The notes beneath the pieces were generated by a model that was given only the letters and a program-made list of their open reading frames with translations, was not told where the DNA came from and ran no database searches. DNA of 36,493 bases from Pseudomonadales bacterium. Its GTDB lineage: Bacteria; Pseudomonadota; Gammaproteobacteria; Pseudomonadales; Ketobacteraceae. Every line of letters begins with the position of its first letter. The first letter of the stretch is position 1. The position numbers and the translations under genes were made by a program. Shown piece after piece: positions 8,845-18,550 of the stretch. The stretch is from positions 1-36,493 of the forward strand of contig JAKSAW010000638.1 of the NCBI GenBank assembly GCA_022361455.1, read 5' to 3'.

Positions 8845-11082
8845 ATGCCAAGCAACCAACCCAATCAACTAATCGAATCCTTGATAGTGCAAGTGGCCGT
8901 TCCCACCCCGCTTCGCAAGCTATTCGACTACCTACCACCCAAAGGAGATCAGCTAGAAACCATCAAGCCTGGCATGCGAGTACTGGTTCCTTTTGGCCGT
9001 CAGCAGCTAGTGGGCATTGTAACTGGCACAACAAACAGCAGCGATTTCAACCCCAAACAACTTAAGCGCATCAACAAGATTCTCGATTCTGAGCCCGTCT
9101 TAGAGGAGGATTTATTCCAGCTCTGCACCTGGGCCAGCCAATACTATCAACACCCCCCTGGAGAGGTGTTTAGCAACACCATCCCCGTGGCACTGAGAAA
9201 AGCGGAAACACCGCTATCAGCATTGATTGATATATGGCAAGCAAGCCATAAAGGTTCGCTAATTGATCTTGCAACACTCACCAGGGCACCAAAGCAGCTT
9301 GCAGCACTAAAACTGCTCAGAGAACACCCCAATGGCCTCTCCCAAACAGTCATTAACGGCCTTGAGGTGAAATCAACTACCTTACGTGAGCTCGCAAAGA
9401 AGGGGCTTGCCGAGTGTCACGAGCACCCTCAAAGTTATGACGAGTGGAATCATCAAACTATCCTCGCCGAAGCAGAGCTGACTCTGAACGAAGAGCAAAG
9501 CAGCGCGGTAGACGCCTTCAAAGCACAAAAGGAATTCGACGTCTTCCTTTTAAATGGCGTCACAGGAAGCGGTAAAACAGAAGTGTACCTACAGGCCATC
9601 CGCCCGGTACTGGAGAGCGGCAAGCAAGTACTGATTCTGGTGCCCGAAATTGGCTTAACGCCGCAAACACTAAATCGGTTCAAACAGCGTTTTTTAGCCC
9701 CCATCGCAGCACTGCATTCAAACTTAACAGATAAAGAGCGCTTGGAAACCTGGCGCCAAGCCAGACATGGCGCAGTCTCCATGGTAATGGGCACTAGATC
9801 AGCACTATTCACCCCCATGAAAAACCTTGGGCTAATCATTATCGATGAAGAGCATGATGCTTCGTACAAACAACAAGAAGGCTTTCGTTACTCAGCTCGA
9901 GACTTGGCGATATTCAGGGCGAAACAGCACAATATCCCGATTATTCTCGGCAGCGCCACGCCGTCTTTAGAGTCATTGCATAATAGTCAACAGAAGCGCT
10001 ACCACATGGTGAGGCTGTGGCATCGGGCAGGAAACGCCAAGCCTCCCAAAGTGCGCCTGATCGACTTAAAGCATGCCCCACTGAAAGATGGGCTAACAGA
10101 TGAACTCACCAAAGCCATCAGCAGCAACCTTAACCAAGGTGAACAGGTACTGCTGTTTTTAAACCGACGCGGCTACTCTCCAGTACTGATGTGCCACGAC
10201 TGTGGCTGGACAGCCCAATGCAGACGCTGCGATGCCCGAATGACCTACCATCGATCACCCGTGCATTTGCATTGCCATCACTGCGACTACCAGTCTGCCA
10301 TCCCCAAACATTGCCCGGATTGCAACAGTACTGACATTCGCAGCATCGGCCAGGGAACAGAGCGCTTGGAGGAGGCACTGGAAAATCAGTTCCCCAAGGC
10401 CAAAATAATCCGCATCGACCGTGACACCACTAGCCGTAAGCATGCGCTCGACAATCACCTTAAATATGTGCAAAGCGGCAAGCCTTGCCTCCTGGTGGGC
10501 ACACAGATGCTAGCAAAAGGACACCACTTCCCGAAAGTGACGCTGGTAGCGATTATGGATATTGATGCAGGCCTGTTCGCCAGTGATTTCCGTGCCACAG
10601 AGCACACTGCTCAGCTGATTGAGCAGGTGTCTGGCAGAGCCGGAAGATCAGACCAACCAGGCAAAGTGCTGATTCAAACTCATCACCCCGACCACCCTTT
10701 ATTGGAAACACTGCTATTCAAAGGCTACAACGCCTTCGCTGAAATGACTTTGGTGGAACGAAAGGTGATCGGACTACCGCCCCATGGCTATTTAGCATTG
10801 CTTCGGGCTGAAGCTACCAAAGTAGAACTCCCCATGGCATTTCTACAAGCCGTGGTAAATACCTTCTCGCATGGATTACCAGCGGGCATGGAAGCTTGGG
10901 GGCCAGTGCCCACATTAATGCAACGCAAAGCAGGCCGTCACCGATTCCAGCTAGTGATAAAGAGCAATTCCCGCCCTTTGCTACAGCAGCAACTTTCTCG
11001 ATTGGTTGAAATCGCAGAAAACGATCCAAACACCAACAAAGTGAAGTGGCACCTGGATGTAGACCCCCTATATCTTGAATAG
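8845..11082 (+). CDS. priA: PriA, primosomal helicase for replication restart
   Basis: PriA recognises stalled forks and D-loops and reloads the replicative helicase. The 745-residue protein has an N-terminal DNA-binding domain (VAVPTPLRKLFDYLPP), a superfamily 2 helicase core with Walker A GVTGSGKT (Lys244) and Walker B DEEH (334-337), and the aromatic-rich KQQEGFRYSARD. It also has the eight-cysteine zinc-binding region starting at Cys450 (CHDCGW, CRRCDA, CHHCDY, CPDC) and the GTQMLAKGHHFP motif V region. The length is close to E. coli PriA (732 aa). No clear Shine-Dalgarno precedes the ATG, so expression may be low, which fits a restart helicase. It diverges from rpmE. Confidence 0.96.
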   Translation: MPSNQPNQLIESLIVQVAVPTPLRKLFDYLPPKGDQLETIKPGMRVLVPFGRQQLVGIVTGTTNSSDFNPKQLKRINKILDSEPVLEEDLFQLCTWASQYYQHPPGEVFSNTIPVALRKAETPLSALIDIWQASHKGSLIDLATLTRAPKQLAALKLLREHPNGLSQTVINGLEVKSTTLRELAKKGLAECHEHPQSYDEWNHQTILAEAELTLNEEQSSAVDAFKAQKEFDVFLLNGVTGSGKTEVYLQAIRPVLESGKQVLILVPEIGLTPQTLNRFKQRFLAPIAALHSNLTDKERLETWRQARHGAVSMVMGTRSALFTPMKNLGLIIIDEEHDASYKQQEGFRYSARDLAIFRAKQHNIPIILGSATPSLESLHNSQQKRYHMVRLWHRAGNAKPPKVRLIDLKHAPLKDGLTDELTKAISSNLNQGEQVLLFLNRRGYSPVLMCHDCGWTAQCRRCDARMTYHRSPVHLHCHHCDYQSAIPKHCPDCNSTDIRSIGQGTERLEEALENQFPKAKIIRIDRDTTSRKHALDNHLKYVQSGKPCLLVGTQMLAKGHHFPKVTLVAIMDIDAGLFASDFRATEHTAQLIEQVSGRAGRSDQPGKVLIQTHHPDHPLLETLLFKGYNAFAEMTLVERKVIGLPPHGYLALLRAEATKVELPMAFLQAVVNTFSHGLPAGMEAWGPVPTLMQRKAGRHRFQLVIKSNSRPLLQQQLSRLVEIAENDPNTNKVKWHLDVDPLYLE

Positions 11083-11195
11083 CTAGTTAAGGAATAACGC
11101 CTAGCATTCGGCCGTGGGAATAGCGATAATGTGCCCCTTCAACTGGCCATGAGCCAATTCATAGCAAACCAACCTGTAAGACCTAAACCCAGACA

Positions 11196-12977
11196 ATGAA
11201 AGACATTATCGAATCGCTACTAACGGCTGCATTGAACAAGCTGATCGAAGACCAAATTATTCCCGAAGGCACACAACCTCGGATCAATATCGATCGCACT
11301 AAAGACAAGAGCCATGGTGATCTTGCCACCAATCTGGCGATGATGCTGGCAAAACCTGCTCAGAAAAAGCCCAGAGAGTTAGCAGATCTGATTGTTGCCG
11401 CACTTCCCGAAGATTCTAGCGTAACCAAAGTAGAAATTGCTGGACCAGGTTTTATTAATTTCTTTCTCGACCCAGCCAGTCAGTACAGCGTGATTAAAAC
11501 CGTACTGCAATCGCAACGCGAATACGGAAAGTCACAGGTGGGCGCTGGTAAGAAAGTACAAATTGAATATGTGTCAGCCAATCCCACCGGCCCACTGCAC
11601 GTTGGTCATGGTCGTGGCGCCGCTTACGGTGCAACCGTTGCCAACTTACTTGCGGAAGCAGGCTTCGATGTTCACAAAGAATACTATGTAAACGACGCCG
11701 GCCGACAAATGAACATTTTGGCGGCCAGTGTGTGGCTCCGCTATTTAGAAGAACAAGGTCAAAATATTACCTTTCCATCTAACGGCTACAAAGGTGAATA
11801 CATTTACGAAATCGCTTGCTCAATAGCTGATTCCGCAGGAAACGCGTATTTAAAAACACCTGAAGAAGTTTTTGCCAATGTTCCCGCCGATGAAACGAAA
11901 GATGCCGATGGCAATGTAAGTGGCGACAAAGAAGCCCATATCGATGGATTAATAGAAAATGCTAAAACGCTCTTAGGCGAGCAAGGCTACAGCGTGTTTT
12001 TCGATGCCGCTTTAGGCTCTATTTTGGGTGACATTCGCGAAGACTTAGCTGAATTTGGCGTCGTTTACGATGAGTGGTTTTCAGAACGATCACTAGCAAC
12101 AAACGGCCATATCGATAAAGCCCTAGCTAAATTAAAAGAACTAGGCCACACCTATGAAGACAAGGGAGCGGTTTGGTTTAAATCGACTGCCTTTGGTGAC
12201 GACAAAGACCGCGTTGTTGTTCGTGATAACGGCCAATACACTTATTTTGCATCCGACATTGCTTATCACCTTAATAAGTTCGAGCGTGGTTATGATCGCG
12301 TTATTAATATTTGGGGCGCTGACCACCACGGCTACATTCCTAGAGTCAAAGCCTGTTTGCAAGCTTTAGGTTTTGATCAAAACAAACTAGACGTACCGCT
12401 AGTGCAATTTGCGATTTTGTATCGTGGTGGTGAAAAAGTACAAATGTCGACACGCTCAGGATCTTTTGTCACTTTAAGAGAATTAAGAGATGAAGTGGGT
12501 AACGACGCCGCACGCTTCTTTTATGTGACGCGTAAATCTGAGCAGCATATGGATTTCGATCTCGATCTTGCGAAATCGCAAAGTAAAGACAATCCCGTGT
12601 TTTATATTCAGTATGCTCATGCTCGCGCAAGCAGCGTGCATACTAAGTGTGCTGAAGAAGGCATGACATGGGATCAACAACAGGGCGAAGCAAACTTAAC
12701 TCTGCTGGAAAGCGAATATGAAACTGATCTCACCAGCAAGCTGTCTCAGTACCCAGAAGTAGTAGAAAGAGCAGCTCTGCAGCATGAACCACATCAAGTG
12801 GCCACCTATTTGCGGGAGCTGGCCAACATGTATCACACCTGGTACAACAACTCTGGCAAAGTCATTGAAGCAGAAGAAAGTTTGCGTAATGCTCAACTAA
12901 CGCTAACCGAAGCGGTTCGTGTAGTGCTCAACAACGGATTAACACTTTTGGGGGTTTCCGCACCCAACAGCATGTAA
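11196..12977 (+). CDS. argS: Arginyl-tRNA synthetase
   Basis: This class I aminoacyl-tRNA synthetase charges tRNA-Arg with arginine. The 593-residue protein has the ArgRS-specific N-terminal Add1 domain (about 1-105) and the class I signature SANPTGPLHVGHGRG with HVGH at 135-138. The second signature is the relaxed MSTRSG at 417-422 in place of KMSKS, normal for bacterial ArgRS. The C-terminal anticodon-binding DALR domain is all-helical and ends at LLGVSAPNSM. It follows priA at 113 bases with no terminator seen, and precedes the SPOR gene, as in Pseudomonas. Confidence 0.97.
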   Translation: MKDIIESLLTAALNKLIEDQIIPEGTQPRINIDRTKDKSHGDLATNLAMMLAKPAQKKPRELADLIVAALPEDSSVTKVEIAGPGFINFFLDPASQYSVIKTVLQSQREYGKSQVGAGKKVQIEYVSANPTGPLHVGHGRGAAYGATVANLLAEAGFDVHKEYYVNDAGRQMNILAASVWLRYLEEQGQNITFPSNGYKGEYIYEIACSIADSAGNAYLKTPEEVFANVPADETKDADGNVSGDKEAHIDGLIENAKTLLGEQGYSVFFDAALGSILGDIREDLAEFGVVYDEWFSERSLATNGHIDKALAKLKELGHTYEDKGAVWFKSTAFGDDKDRVVVRDNGQYTYFASDIAYHLNKFERGYDRVINIWGADHHGYIPRVKACLQALGFDQNKLDVPLVQFAILYRGGEKVQMSTRSGSFVTLRELRDEVGNDAARFFYVTRKSEQHMDFDLDLAKSQSKDNPVFYIQYAHARASSVHTKCAEEGMTWDQQQGEANLTLLESEYETDLTSKLSQYPEVVERAALQHEPHQVATYLRELANMYHTWYNNSGKVIEAEESLRNAQLTLTEAVRVVLNNGLTLLGVSAPNSM

Positions 12978-13030
12978 TCTCAAAGCAAGTCTTTACTTAA
13001 GATTAATCAAAAAAACAGAGGAGAATAACC

Positions 13031-13531
13031 TTGGGAGACAACAACCAACACCAATTACCAGCCATTGCTTGGTTATTTACAGGGGTTGTCACTGGGTTAT
13101 TCTTGGCATTTTTGTACTATCTAGCGGGAGTACAAGTACCGCAGGAAGGCGCCGACAACCAACAAGCAGTGGAGCAAGCACCAAATCCTAACGCACCTAG
13201 ATTCGACTTTTATACCGTGCTTTCCGATAGCGAAGCCATGGTCAAGAAAAGCAACCAAGCAAACTCATCAAACACTTCAAGCGACACCAAGCTATCAAAT
13301 CAATACATGATACAAACCGGTTCATTTCAGAATATGCAAGACGCGGATCGACGCCGCGCTGAGCTACTATTGCTAGGTCTAGAAGTTAAGACAGAAAAAG
13401 TAGAAGTACGTCCCGGCCAAGTGTTCCATCGCGTACAAGTAGGGCCGTTTGATCAGTCAGACACCTTACAACAAGCCAAGACCATTCTTAACGAGAATCG
13501 TATAGAGCATATCGTACTTACGCTTAAGTAG
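13031..13531 (+). CDS. SPOR-domain membrane protein, FtsN-like
   Basis: This is a single-pass inner-membrane protein with a periplasmic SPOR domain, the fold that binds glycan strands stripped of stem peptides at the division site. The 166-residue product has a short cytoplasmic tail, a membrane segment at about residues 11-33, a low-complexity linker (about 40-93) and the SPOR domain from YMIQTGSFQNMQDADRR to the C-terminus. The start is TTG at 13031 behind GAGGAG. It is much shorter than E. coli FtsN and its N-terminus lacks the Arg-rich motif, so an FtsN role is inferred from its position between argS and hslV, not shown. Confidence 0.85.
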   Translation: MGDNNQHQLPAIAWLFTGVVTGLFLAFLYYLAGVQVPQEGADNQQAVEQAPNPNAPRFDFYTVLSDSEAMVKKSNQANSSNTSSDTKLSNQYMIQTGSFQNMQDADRRRAELLLLGLEVKTEKVEVRPGQVFHRVQVGPFDQSDTLQQAKTILNENRIEHIVLTLK

Positions 13532-13592
13532 TGCTCTACATCGCATAATCCAAATAGCCCCCATAGAGCATCCCAAATTTTTGCCGGCCTTC

Positions 13593-13621
13593 TATTGAAA
13601 TTACCCAGCAACACCCCATAT
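13593..13621 (+). promoter_or_regulatory. Heat-shock (sigma-32) promoter of hslVU
   Basis: TATTGAAA (13593-13600), a 13-base spacer and CCCCATAT (13614-13621) match the sigma-32 consensus (CTTGAAA, 13-15 bases, CCCCATNT) almost fully. The predicted transcript starts near 13628, about 32 bases before the hslV TTG. This also argues against a translation start at 13630. Confidence 0.85.
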
Positions 13622-13659
13622 CGTAGAAATTGCGCAAACACACGTCAGAGGAGCTGACT

Positions 13660-14199
13660 TTGGAACAGTTTCGAGGAACAACCATTCTATCCATTCGTCG
13701 CAACGGCAAAGTTGTGATTGGCGGTGACGGCCAAGTAAGCATGGGCAACACTGTCATGAAGGGCAACGCCCGAAAAGTAAGACCCTTATATAACGGCAAA
13801 GTGATCGCTGGCTTTGCAGGCGGTACAGCCGACGCATTCACCCTATTCGAACGCTTCGAAGCCAAGCTCGAGAAACACCAGGGAAACCTTACCCGAGCCG
13901 CTGTGGAAATGGCAAAAGACTGGCGTACCGACCGCGTACTAAGAAAGCTAGAGGCATTGCTCTGTGTTGCAGACCATGAAGCCTCTTTGATCATCACCGG
14001 AAACGGCGATGTCATACAACCAGAGGACGATTTAATGGCCATTGGCTCTGGTGGCCCTTTTGCTCAATCCGCGGCACGAGCATTGCTCGACAATACCGAG
14101 TTGAGCGCCAGAGAAATCGTTGAGAAAGGTTTAAATATCGCCGCCGACATTTGTATTTACACTAACCACAATTTAGTGATCGAAGAACTCGATTGCTAA
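13660..14199 (+). CDS. hslV: HslV, peptidase subunit of the HslUV protease
   Basis: HslV is the threonine peptidase dodecamer fed by the HslU unfoldase. The product (179 aa) reads [20 protein letters not shown]. Catalytic Thr would be Thr7 after removal of a six-residue propeptide ending in Gly, unlike E. coli where Thr2 follows Met directly. From memory, betaproteobacterial HslV proteins have a similar MEQ-GTT start. The following [21 protein letters not shown] and [15 protein letters not shown] are core family segments. The start is TTG at 13660 behind GAGGAG; the longer frame from 13630 would begin almost at the transcription start. It forms an operon with hslU 34 bases on and is under the heat-shock promoter. 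Confidence 0.95.
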   Translation: MEQFRGTTILSIRRNGKVVIGGDGQVSMGNTVMKGNARKVRPLYNGKVIAGFAGGTADAFTLFERFEAKLEKHQGNLTRAAVEMAKDWRTDRVLRKLEALLCVADHEASLIITGNGDVIQPEDDLMAIGSGGPFAQSAARALLDNTELSAREIVEKGLNIAADICIYTNHNLVIEELDC

Positions 14200-14233
14200 G
14201 TTTACGAATAAGATATTCAGTAGAGACGTTAAC

Positions 14234-15583
14234 ATGTCCAATATGACTCCCCGCGAGATCGTTCATGAACTAGATCGCCACATCGTTGGCCAAGAAAATG
14301 CCAAACGTGCAGTTGCCCTAGCCTTAAGAAACCGCTGGCGCCGCATGCAACTAGACGAAAATCTTCGCAACGAGATTTCTCCAAAAAATATTTTAATGAT
14401 TGGCCCAACCGGTGTCGGTAAAACTGAAATTGCCCGTCGTTTGGCCAAGCTCGCCAAAGCACCCTTCATTAAAGTTGAAGCCACAAAATTTACTGAAGTT
14501 GGTTATGTGGGCCGCGATGTTGAATCGATTATTCGCGACTTAGCCGATATGGCTATAAAAATGATGCGCGAAACCGAAATGGAAAAAGTTAAAAATCGCG
14601 CTGAAGATGCTGCAGAAGATCGCGTGCTTGATGTGTTGCTACCTTCAGCCCGTAAAGAATGGGATTCGGATGAAAGCGTCACACCTAGCGAAGATTCAAG
14701 CGCACGACAACTATTTCGTAAGCGTTTAAGAGAAGGTCAACTAGACGATAAAGAAATTGAAATCGACCTGGCGACTTCATCTGTAGGTGTTGAAATAATG
14801 GCGCCTCCTGGCATGGAAGAGATGACAAGTCAATTACAAAACATGTTTTCCAACATGAACAGTGGTCGCAAGAAAAAACGCAAAATTAAAATCAAAGACG
14901 CGTTAAAACAGCTTTGCGATGAAGAAGCAGCAAAGTTAATTAATGAAGATGAAATCAAGGCAAAAGCCATCGATGCAGTAGAGCAAAACGGTATCGTATT
15001 TCTAGATGAAATCGACAAGGTCGCAAAGCGCTCCGAAACCAGTGGCACGGATGTTTCACGTGAAGGTGTGCAACGAGATTTATTACCGTTAATTGAAGGC
15101 TGCACCGTCAGCACCAAATACGGCATGGTAAAAACCGATCATATTTTATTTATTGCATCTGGCGCTTTTCATTTAGCCAAACCGTCTGACCTGGTACCAG
15201 AATTACAAGGGCGTTTACCAATACGCGTTGAACTCGAAGCGTTATCAGCAGATGATTTCCAGAGAATCCTGACGGAACCTAACGCTTCACTTACAGAGCA
15301 ATATAAATCGTTAATTGCGACTGAAGGCCTGAGTATTCAATTTAATGACGACGCTATTCGCAAGCTGGCAGAAATTGCTTGGCAAGTGAATGAAACAACT
15401 GAAAACATCGGTGCCCGTCGCCTGCATACTGTTATGGAAAAATTAACGGACGAAATTTCGTTCGATGCGACCGATCTTGCTAGCAAACAAAATGGCGATC
15501 CCTTTGTGATTGATGCTGCATATGTGGAACAACGTTTAGCACAACTGGCCGGCAACGAAGATCTCAGCCGCTATATCTTGTAA
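14234..15583 (+). CDS. hslU: HslU, ATPase subunit of the HslUV protease
   Basis: HslU is the AAA+ hexamer that unfolds proteins and threads them into HslV. The 449-residue protein has Walker A GPTGVGKT (57-64), the pore loop GYVGRD (90-95) and Walker B (IVFLDEIDK). The family-specific I domain between them, about residues 110-240, contains [12 protein letters not shown]. The C-terminus ends EDLSRYIL, the tail that docks into HslV pockets. It is co-transcribed with hslV, and the DUF971 gene starts within 12 bases of its stop. Confidence 0.97.
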   Translation: MSNMTPREIVHELDRHIVGQENAKRAVALALRNRWRRMQLDENLRNEISPKNILMIGPTGVGKTEIARRLAKLAKAPFIKVEATKFTEVGYVGRDVESIIRDLADMAIKMMRETEMEKVKNRAEDAAEDRVLDVLLPSARKEWDSDESVTPSEDSSARQLFRKRLREGQLDDKEIEIDLATSSVGVEIMAPPGMEEMTSQLQNMFSNMNSGRKKKRKIKIKDALKQLCDEEAAKLINEDEIKAKAIDAVEQNGIVFLDEIDKVAKRSETSGTDVSREGVQRDLLPLIEGCTVSTKYGMVKTDHILFIASGAFHLAKPSDLVPELQGRLPIRVELEALSADDFQRILTEPNASLTEQYKSLIATEGLSIQFNDDAIRKLAEIAWQVNETTENIGARRLHTVMEKLTDEISFDATDLASKQNGDPFVIDAAYVEQRLAQLAGNEDLSRYIL

Positions 15584-15594
15584 GGAATGGCTTG

Positions 15595-15966
15595 ATGAAT
15601 ACCACACCGCCGAATGCCATTAAATTACACACTGAATCCAATACCTTGGAATTAGTTTATGGCCCTAGGCGGTTTGAATTAAGCTACGAATTCTTGCGAG
15701 TTAATTCCCCCTCGGCAGAGGTAAAAGGCCACGGCAAACCCGTGCTACAAACGGGTAAAAAGCACGTCAAAATTCGCAAAGTAGAAACCATCGGCAATTA
15801 CGCACTCAAAATTTCCTATGATGATGGCCATGATACTGGGCTCTATTCATGGCAGTATTTAAACGAGCTTTGCGAGAATCAAGAAGCTTTGTGGCAAGAC
15901 TATTTAAATCAGCTTGAAGAGGCTGGTGCCAGCAGAGAGCCTGCCATGATTGGCAAATGGGGATAA
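15595..15966 (+). CDS. DUF971 protein (GBBH-like N-terminal domain)
   Basis: This small cytoplasmic protein of 123 residues belongs to DUF971, which resembles the N-terminal domain of gamma-butyrobetaine hydroxylase. The recognisable end is YDDGHDTGLYSWQYL, the family signature. Its biochemical role is unknown. The ATG at 15595 is chosen over the adjacent in-frame TTG at 15592 because AAGGAATGG lies in front of it. It follows hslU directly, as in Pseudomonas, and is probably in the same operon. The next gene converges on it with only 19 bases between and no terminator. Confidence 0.85.
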   Translation: MNTTPPNAIKLHTESNTLELVYGPRRFELSYEFLRVNSPSAEVKGHGKPVLQTGKKHVKIRKVETIGNYALKISYDDGHDTGLYSWQYLNELCENQEALWQDYLNQLEEAGASREPAMIGKWG

Positions 15967-15985
15967 GGCAAATAAGTCCGTAGAT

Positions 15986-17551
15986 TCAGTAGATATAGTT
16001 TAGGGATAAGCTAACAAAAATCGACGTCACACTTTGCGCTCCGGGGCAACCTGACTTAACCAGCTGCCCTGGCTGACAAGTAGAGTACTTCCCTTCTTCT
16101 ATCCAGTTTTCAACTCTCGCGTAACTTAATGCAAAGTCCGTTTGCCAACGACCATCTAACCAACCCACCCCCCAATAATAGGCGTCCTGTTTATCGGCCG
16201 GAGGCGGCGTAAAGGGATTGGTATAAGTTTCCGGCGTGGCACTATTACCTACGCTATAGCCCACCCTGAACTTAACGGCATCACTGTAATCATATTCCAG
16301 GCCGAAACTCCATACATACACATCTTTCCACGCTAAGGTTTGGCCTAAAGCATCCAAGCCGGTTTTCTCGAAAATGGGTTCCTTCAACATCACCAAGAAC
16401 TCTTTATTAGACTCACTGTGATACTGATGTCGCCAATCAATGGCCAACAACCAATCAGGCGTTAAGTTAATAGCTAACCCTAATTCAATAGCACGAGGTA
16501 TCGACCATTCGATTTCAGAATTAATGTTGGTAGCCAAGCGATTCGCAAATCTCGACAGGCTGTCATCAGATTTAACATCCAATAAATCGCCGAAGCCGGG
16601 TAAGTCCTCAATCAAAGATTGAAAGCTTCCAATAGGTAAGTGGCCAAAATTATCGATCAGAGGCTCAAGCATCACATTAGTACCCAAGAGCAGGTCGGTA
16701 TCCCCTTCCATGGTCACCGATACTTCGGAACGATAAGTCGCAGCCAAAGTTAGGAATGGCCAGACTTGATAGCTAACACCTAACAAAAATCCCGGTTTTC
16801 CATATCCATACATTTTCGATTTAACTTGGGTGTAACCTAATCCATAACCACCTATTGGCTTTTGGTTATTAATAAAGGCCCCCCAGATATCTTGCGTGGT
16901 TTTTTGTTCAAACATTCCAAACGGAAACCGAAGTGCAGCGCCAACTTTTAGTTTACGGTTCACTTGATAAGCAAAAGGAAAGCTGGCTTCGAAAATCGCC
17001 AGGCCAACGTATTCCTCACGACCGGAATCCAAACAAAAATCGTTATCTTGGGCTGACGGATCGACAAGCCATAAATCGCCATCAACGACGAGGACATCAT
17101 CTAATTCGCTGGTGCAGGGAGCGCCAGTACCAAAGCGTTTGACATCATCGTAGCCACCACCAAATCCCAAGGCAAAGTAAAACGCACTACCAACAGTTAG
17201 CGACTCGTTGACTGGATAACTCAAACCAAAGAATGGCAACGGGACTGCCAACCAATCAGTTTCTTGAAATTGGTCAGGACCAGAAAAGCTGCCACCCAGC
17301 TGCACAATCAAAGCCGTGAGATTACCCTGCAATTGAGTTTCTTTCGAGCCCGCCAAATTTGCTGGGTTATGAAAGACAGCCACAGGGGTATCAAGATGGG
17401 CAACACCTGCGCCACCCATACCGGCATTTTTCGCATCGTACATCCCCGGCGCCTCAGGGTTCGCCATCACCCAGGTAGGAAGCAACAGAAACACCAAGGT
17501 AAAGACGAGCGTGGCTATGACCCTTTTATTGTATGTTAGTAGTCCGTTCAA
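15986..17551 (-). CDS. FadL/OmpP1/TodX-family outer-membrane transporter
   Basis: This family forms 14-strand barrels that let hydrophobic compounds such as long-chain fatty acids, alkanes or aromatics cross the outer membrane. The 521-residue product has a signal peptide cleaved near VMA-N (about residue 30). The N-terminal hatch region is NAGMGGAGVAHLDTPVAVF with the NPANLA motif. The many amphipathic strands end in SLSLNYIY, a typical aromatic barrel end. Cys pairs occur in an extracellular loop (CTSELDD, DFCLDSG) and near the C-terminus (STCQPG, SGCPG). The start is TTG at 17551 with a modest ribosome-binding site. It occupies the position where Pseudomonas has the PHA synthase cluster. 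The substrate is unknown. Confidence 0.82.
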   Translation of the reverse strand: MNGLLTYNKRVIATLVFTLVFLLLPTWVMANPEAPGMYDAKNAGMGGAGVAHLDTPVAVFHNPANLAGSKETQLQGNLTALIVQLGGSFSGPDQFQETDWLAVPLPFFGLSYPVNESLTVGSAFYFALGFGGGYDDVKRFGTGAPCTSELDDVLVVDGDLWLVDPSAQDNDFCLDSGREEYVGLAIFEASFPFAYQVNRKLKVGAALRFPFGMFEQKTTQDIWGAFINNQKPIGGYGLGYTQVKSKMYGYGKPGFLLGVSYQVWPFLTLAATYRSEVSVTMEGDTDLLLGTNVMLEPLIDNFGHLPIGSFQSLIEDLPGFGDLLDVKSDDSLSRFANRLATNINSEIEWSIPRAIELGLAINLTPDWLLAIDWRHQYHSESNKEFLVMLKEPIFEKTGLDALGQTLAWKDVYVWSFGLEYDYSDAVKFRVGYSVGNSATPETYTNPFTPPPADKQDAYYWGVGWLDGRWQTDFALSYARVENWIEEGKYSTCQPGQLVKSGCPGAQSVTSIFVSLSLNYIY

Positions 17552-17730
17552 GGTTCTGGCCTTATATGGCTCTTATAGTTATAGGTACCGCCCTTGATAC
17601 GGTTATAAAACACTCGCGCGGTGATATACCCCCATTAACACCCCTTGGGTCATCGGAAACAATGACCTACCTCAGGAATTTTCCTGCACCATCAACCTTG
17701 ATAAGGCTCTTAGGCACTACCCAGTCTCAT

Positions 17731-17759
17731 TTGACTGACCACCAAGAATTCGCCAATAT
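17731..17759 (+). promoter_or_regulatory. Candidate sigma-70 promoter of ubiE operon
   Basis: TTGACT (17731-17736) and CAATAT (17754-17759) are separated by 17 bases, which would give a leader of about 22 bases before the ubiE ATG at 17788. The remaining fadL-ubiE spacer (17552-17730) shows no gene. Confidence 0.5.
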
Positions 17760-17787
17760 ACCCGCCACTTTTCTATAGGGATTCGCC

Positions 17788-18537
17788 ATGTCTGAGCAAA
17801 AAACCACGCATTTCGGCTACGAAACTGTTCGCGTCGAAGACAAAGTGCAAAAAGTAGGCGAAGTCTTCCACTCTGTGGCTAGCAGCTACGACATCATGAA
17901 TGACTTAATGTCGTTTGGCATTCACCGCCTTTGGAAGCGCTATACCATTGAAATGAGCGCAGCACGCGCCGGTCAGAAGATTCTAGACATTGCTGGTGGC
18001 ACTGGTGATTTAACCATGAAGTTTTCTCGCATTGTCGGCAGCGAGGGCAAAGTCGTGCTGGCCGATATCAATGCCTCCATGCTGTCAGTTGGGCGTGATC
18101 GATTATTAGATCAAGGCTTCGCTGGAAACATCGACTATGTGCAAGCCAACGCCGAATCCCTTCCATTTGAAGACAATACCTTTGACTGCATTACTATTAG
18201 CTTTGGTTTGCGAAATGTCACCAATAAGGACAAAGCGCTGGAATCAATGTATCGCGTGCTCAAACCCGGCGGACGCTGCTTAGTGCTTGAGTTCTCAAAG
18301 CCAACTCACGAAATATTGGAAAAGGTCTACGATCGTTACTCATTCTCGATTCTTCCTGCCATGGGGAAATTAGTCGCGAAAGATGCGGATAGCTATCGTT
18401 ACTTAGCTGAGTCCATTCGTATGCACCCCGATCAGAACAAACTCAAGCATATGATGCGCAAAGCCGGATTCGATAAGTCTGAGTACTTTAACCTCACCGG
18501 CGGCATTGTCGCCCTGCATCGTGGCTTTAAGTACTGA
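17788..18537 (+). CDS. ubiE: UbiE, quinone C-methyltransferase
   Basis: UbiE is an S-adenosylmethionine-dependent C-methyltransferase acting on the benzoquinol intermediate of ubiquinone synthesis (and on demethylmenaquinone where menaquinone is made). The 249-residue protein has SAM motif I DIAGGTGD (67-74), the family segments [22 protein letters not shown] (quoted in part, N-terminal) and [13 protein letters not shown], and ends in [13 protein letters not shown]. coli UbiE is 251 aa. It is first in ubiE-ubiJ-ubiB, a gene set conserved in gammaproteobacteria. Confidence 0.97.
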   Translation: MSEQKTTHFGYETVRVEDKVQKVGEVFHSVASSYDIMNDLMSFGIHRLWKRYTIEMSAARAGQKILDIAGGTGDLTMKFSRIVGSEGKVVLADINASMLSVGRDRLLDQGFAGNIDYVQANAESLPFEDNTFDCITISFGLRNVTNKDKALESMYRVLKPGGRCLVLEFSKPTHEILEKVYDRYSFSILPAMGKLVAKDADSYRYLAESIRMHPDQNKLKHMMRKAGFDKSEYFNLTGGIVALHRGFKY

Positions 18538-18550
18538 TGAGCAAGCTATC

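Noticed and set aside
9453-9869. 138-codon minus-strand frame inside priA
   Set aside because: It lies entirely opposite the PriA helicase core and its composition is that of a reverse frame.
12441-12458. Missing KMSKS motif in argS taken as a defect
   Set aside because: Bacterial arginyl-tRNA synthetases normally lack a canonical KMSKS; MSTRSG is the usual form.
13536-14042. 168-codon minus-strand frame over the hslV promoter and gene
   Set aside because: It is antisense to hslV, and the region upstream is explained by the sigma-32 promoter. No family resemblance.
17533-17778. 81-codon plus-strand frame in the FadL-ubiE spacer
   Set aside because: It overlaps the start of the FadL-type gene and the ubiE promoter, has no ribosome-binding site and resembles no known protein.
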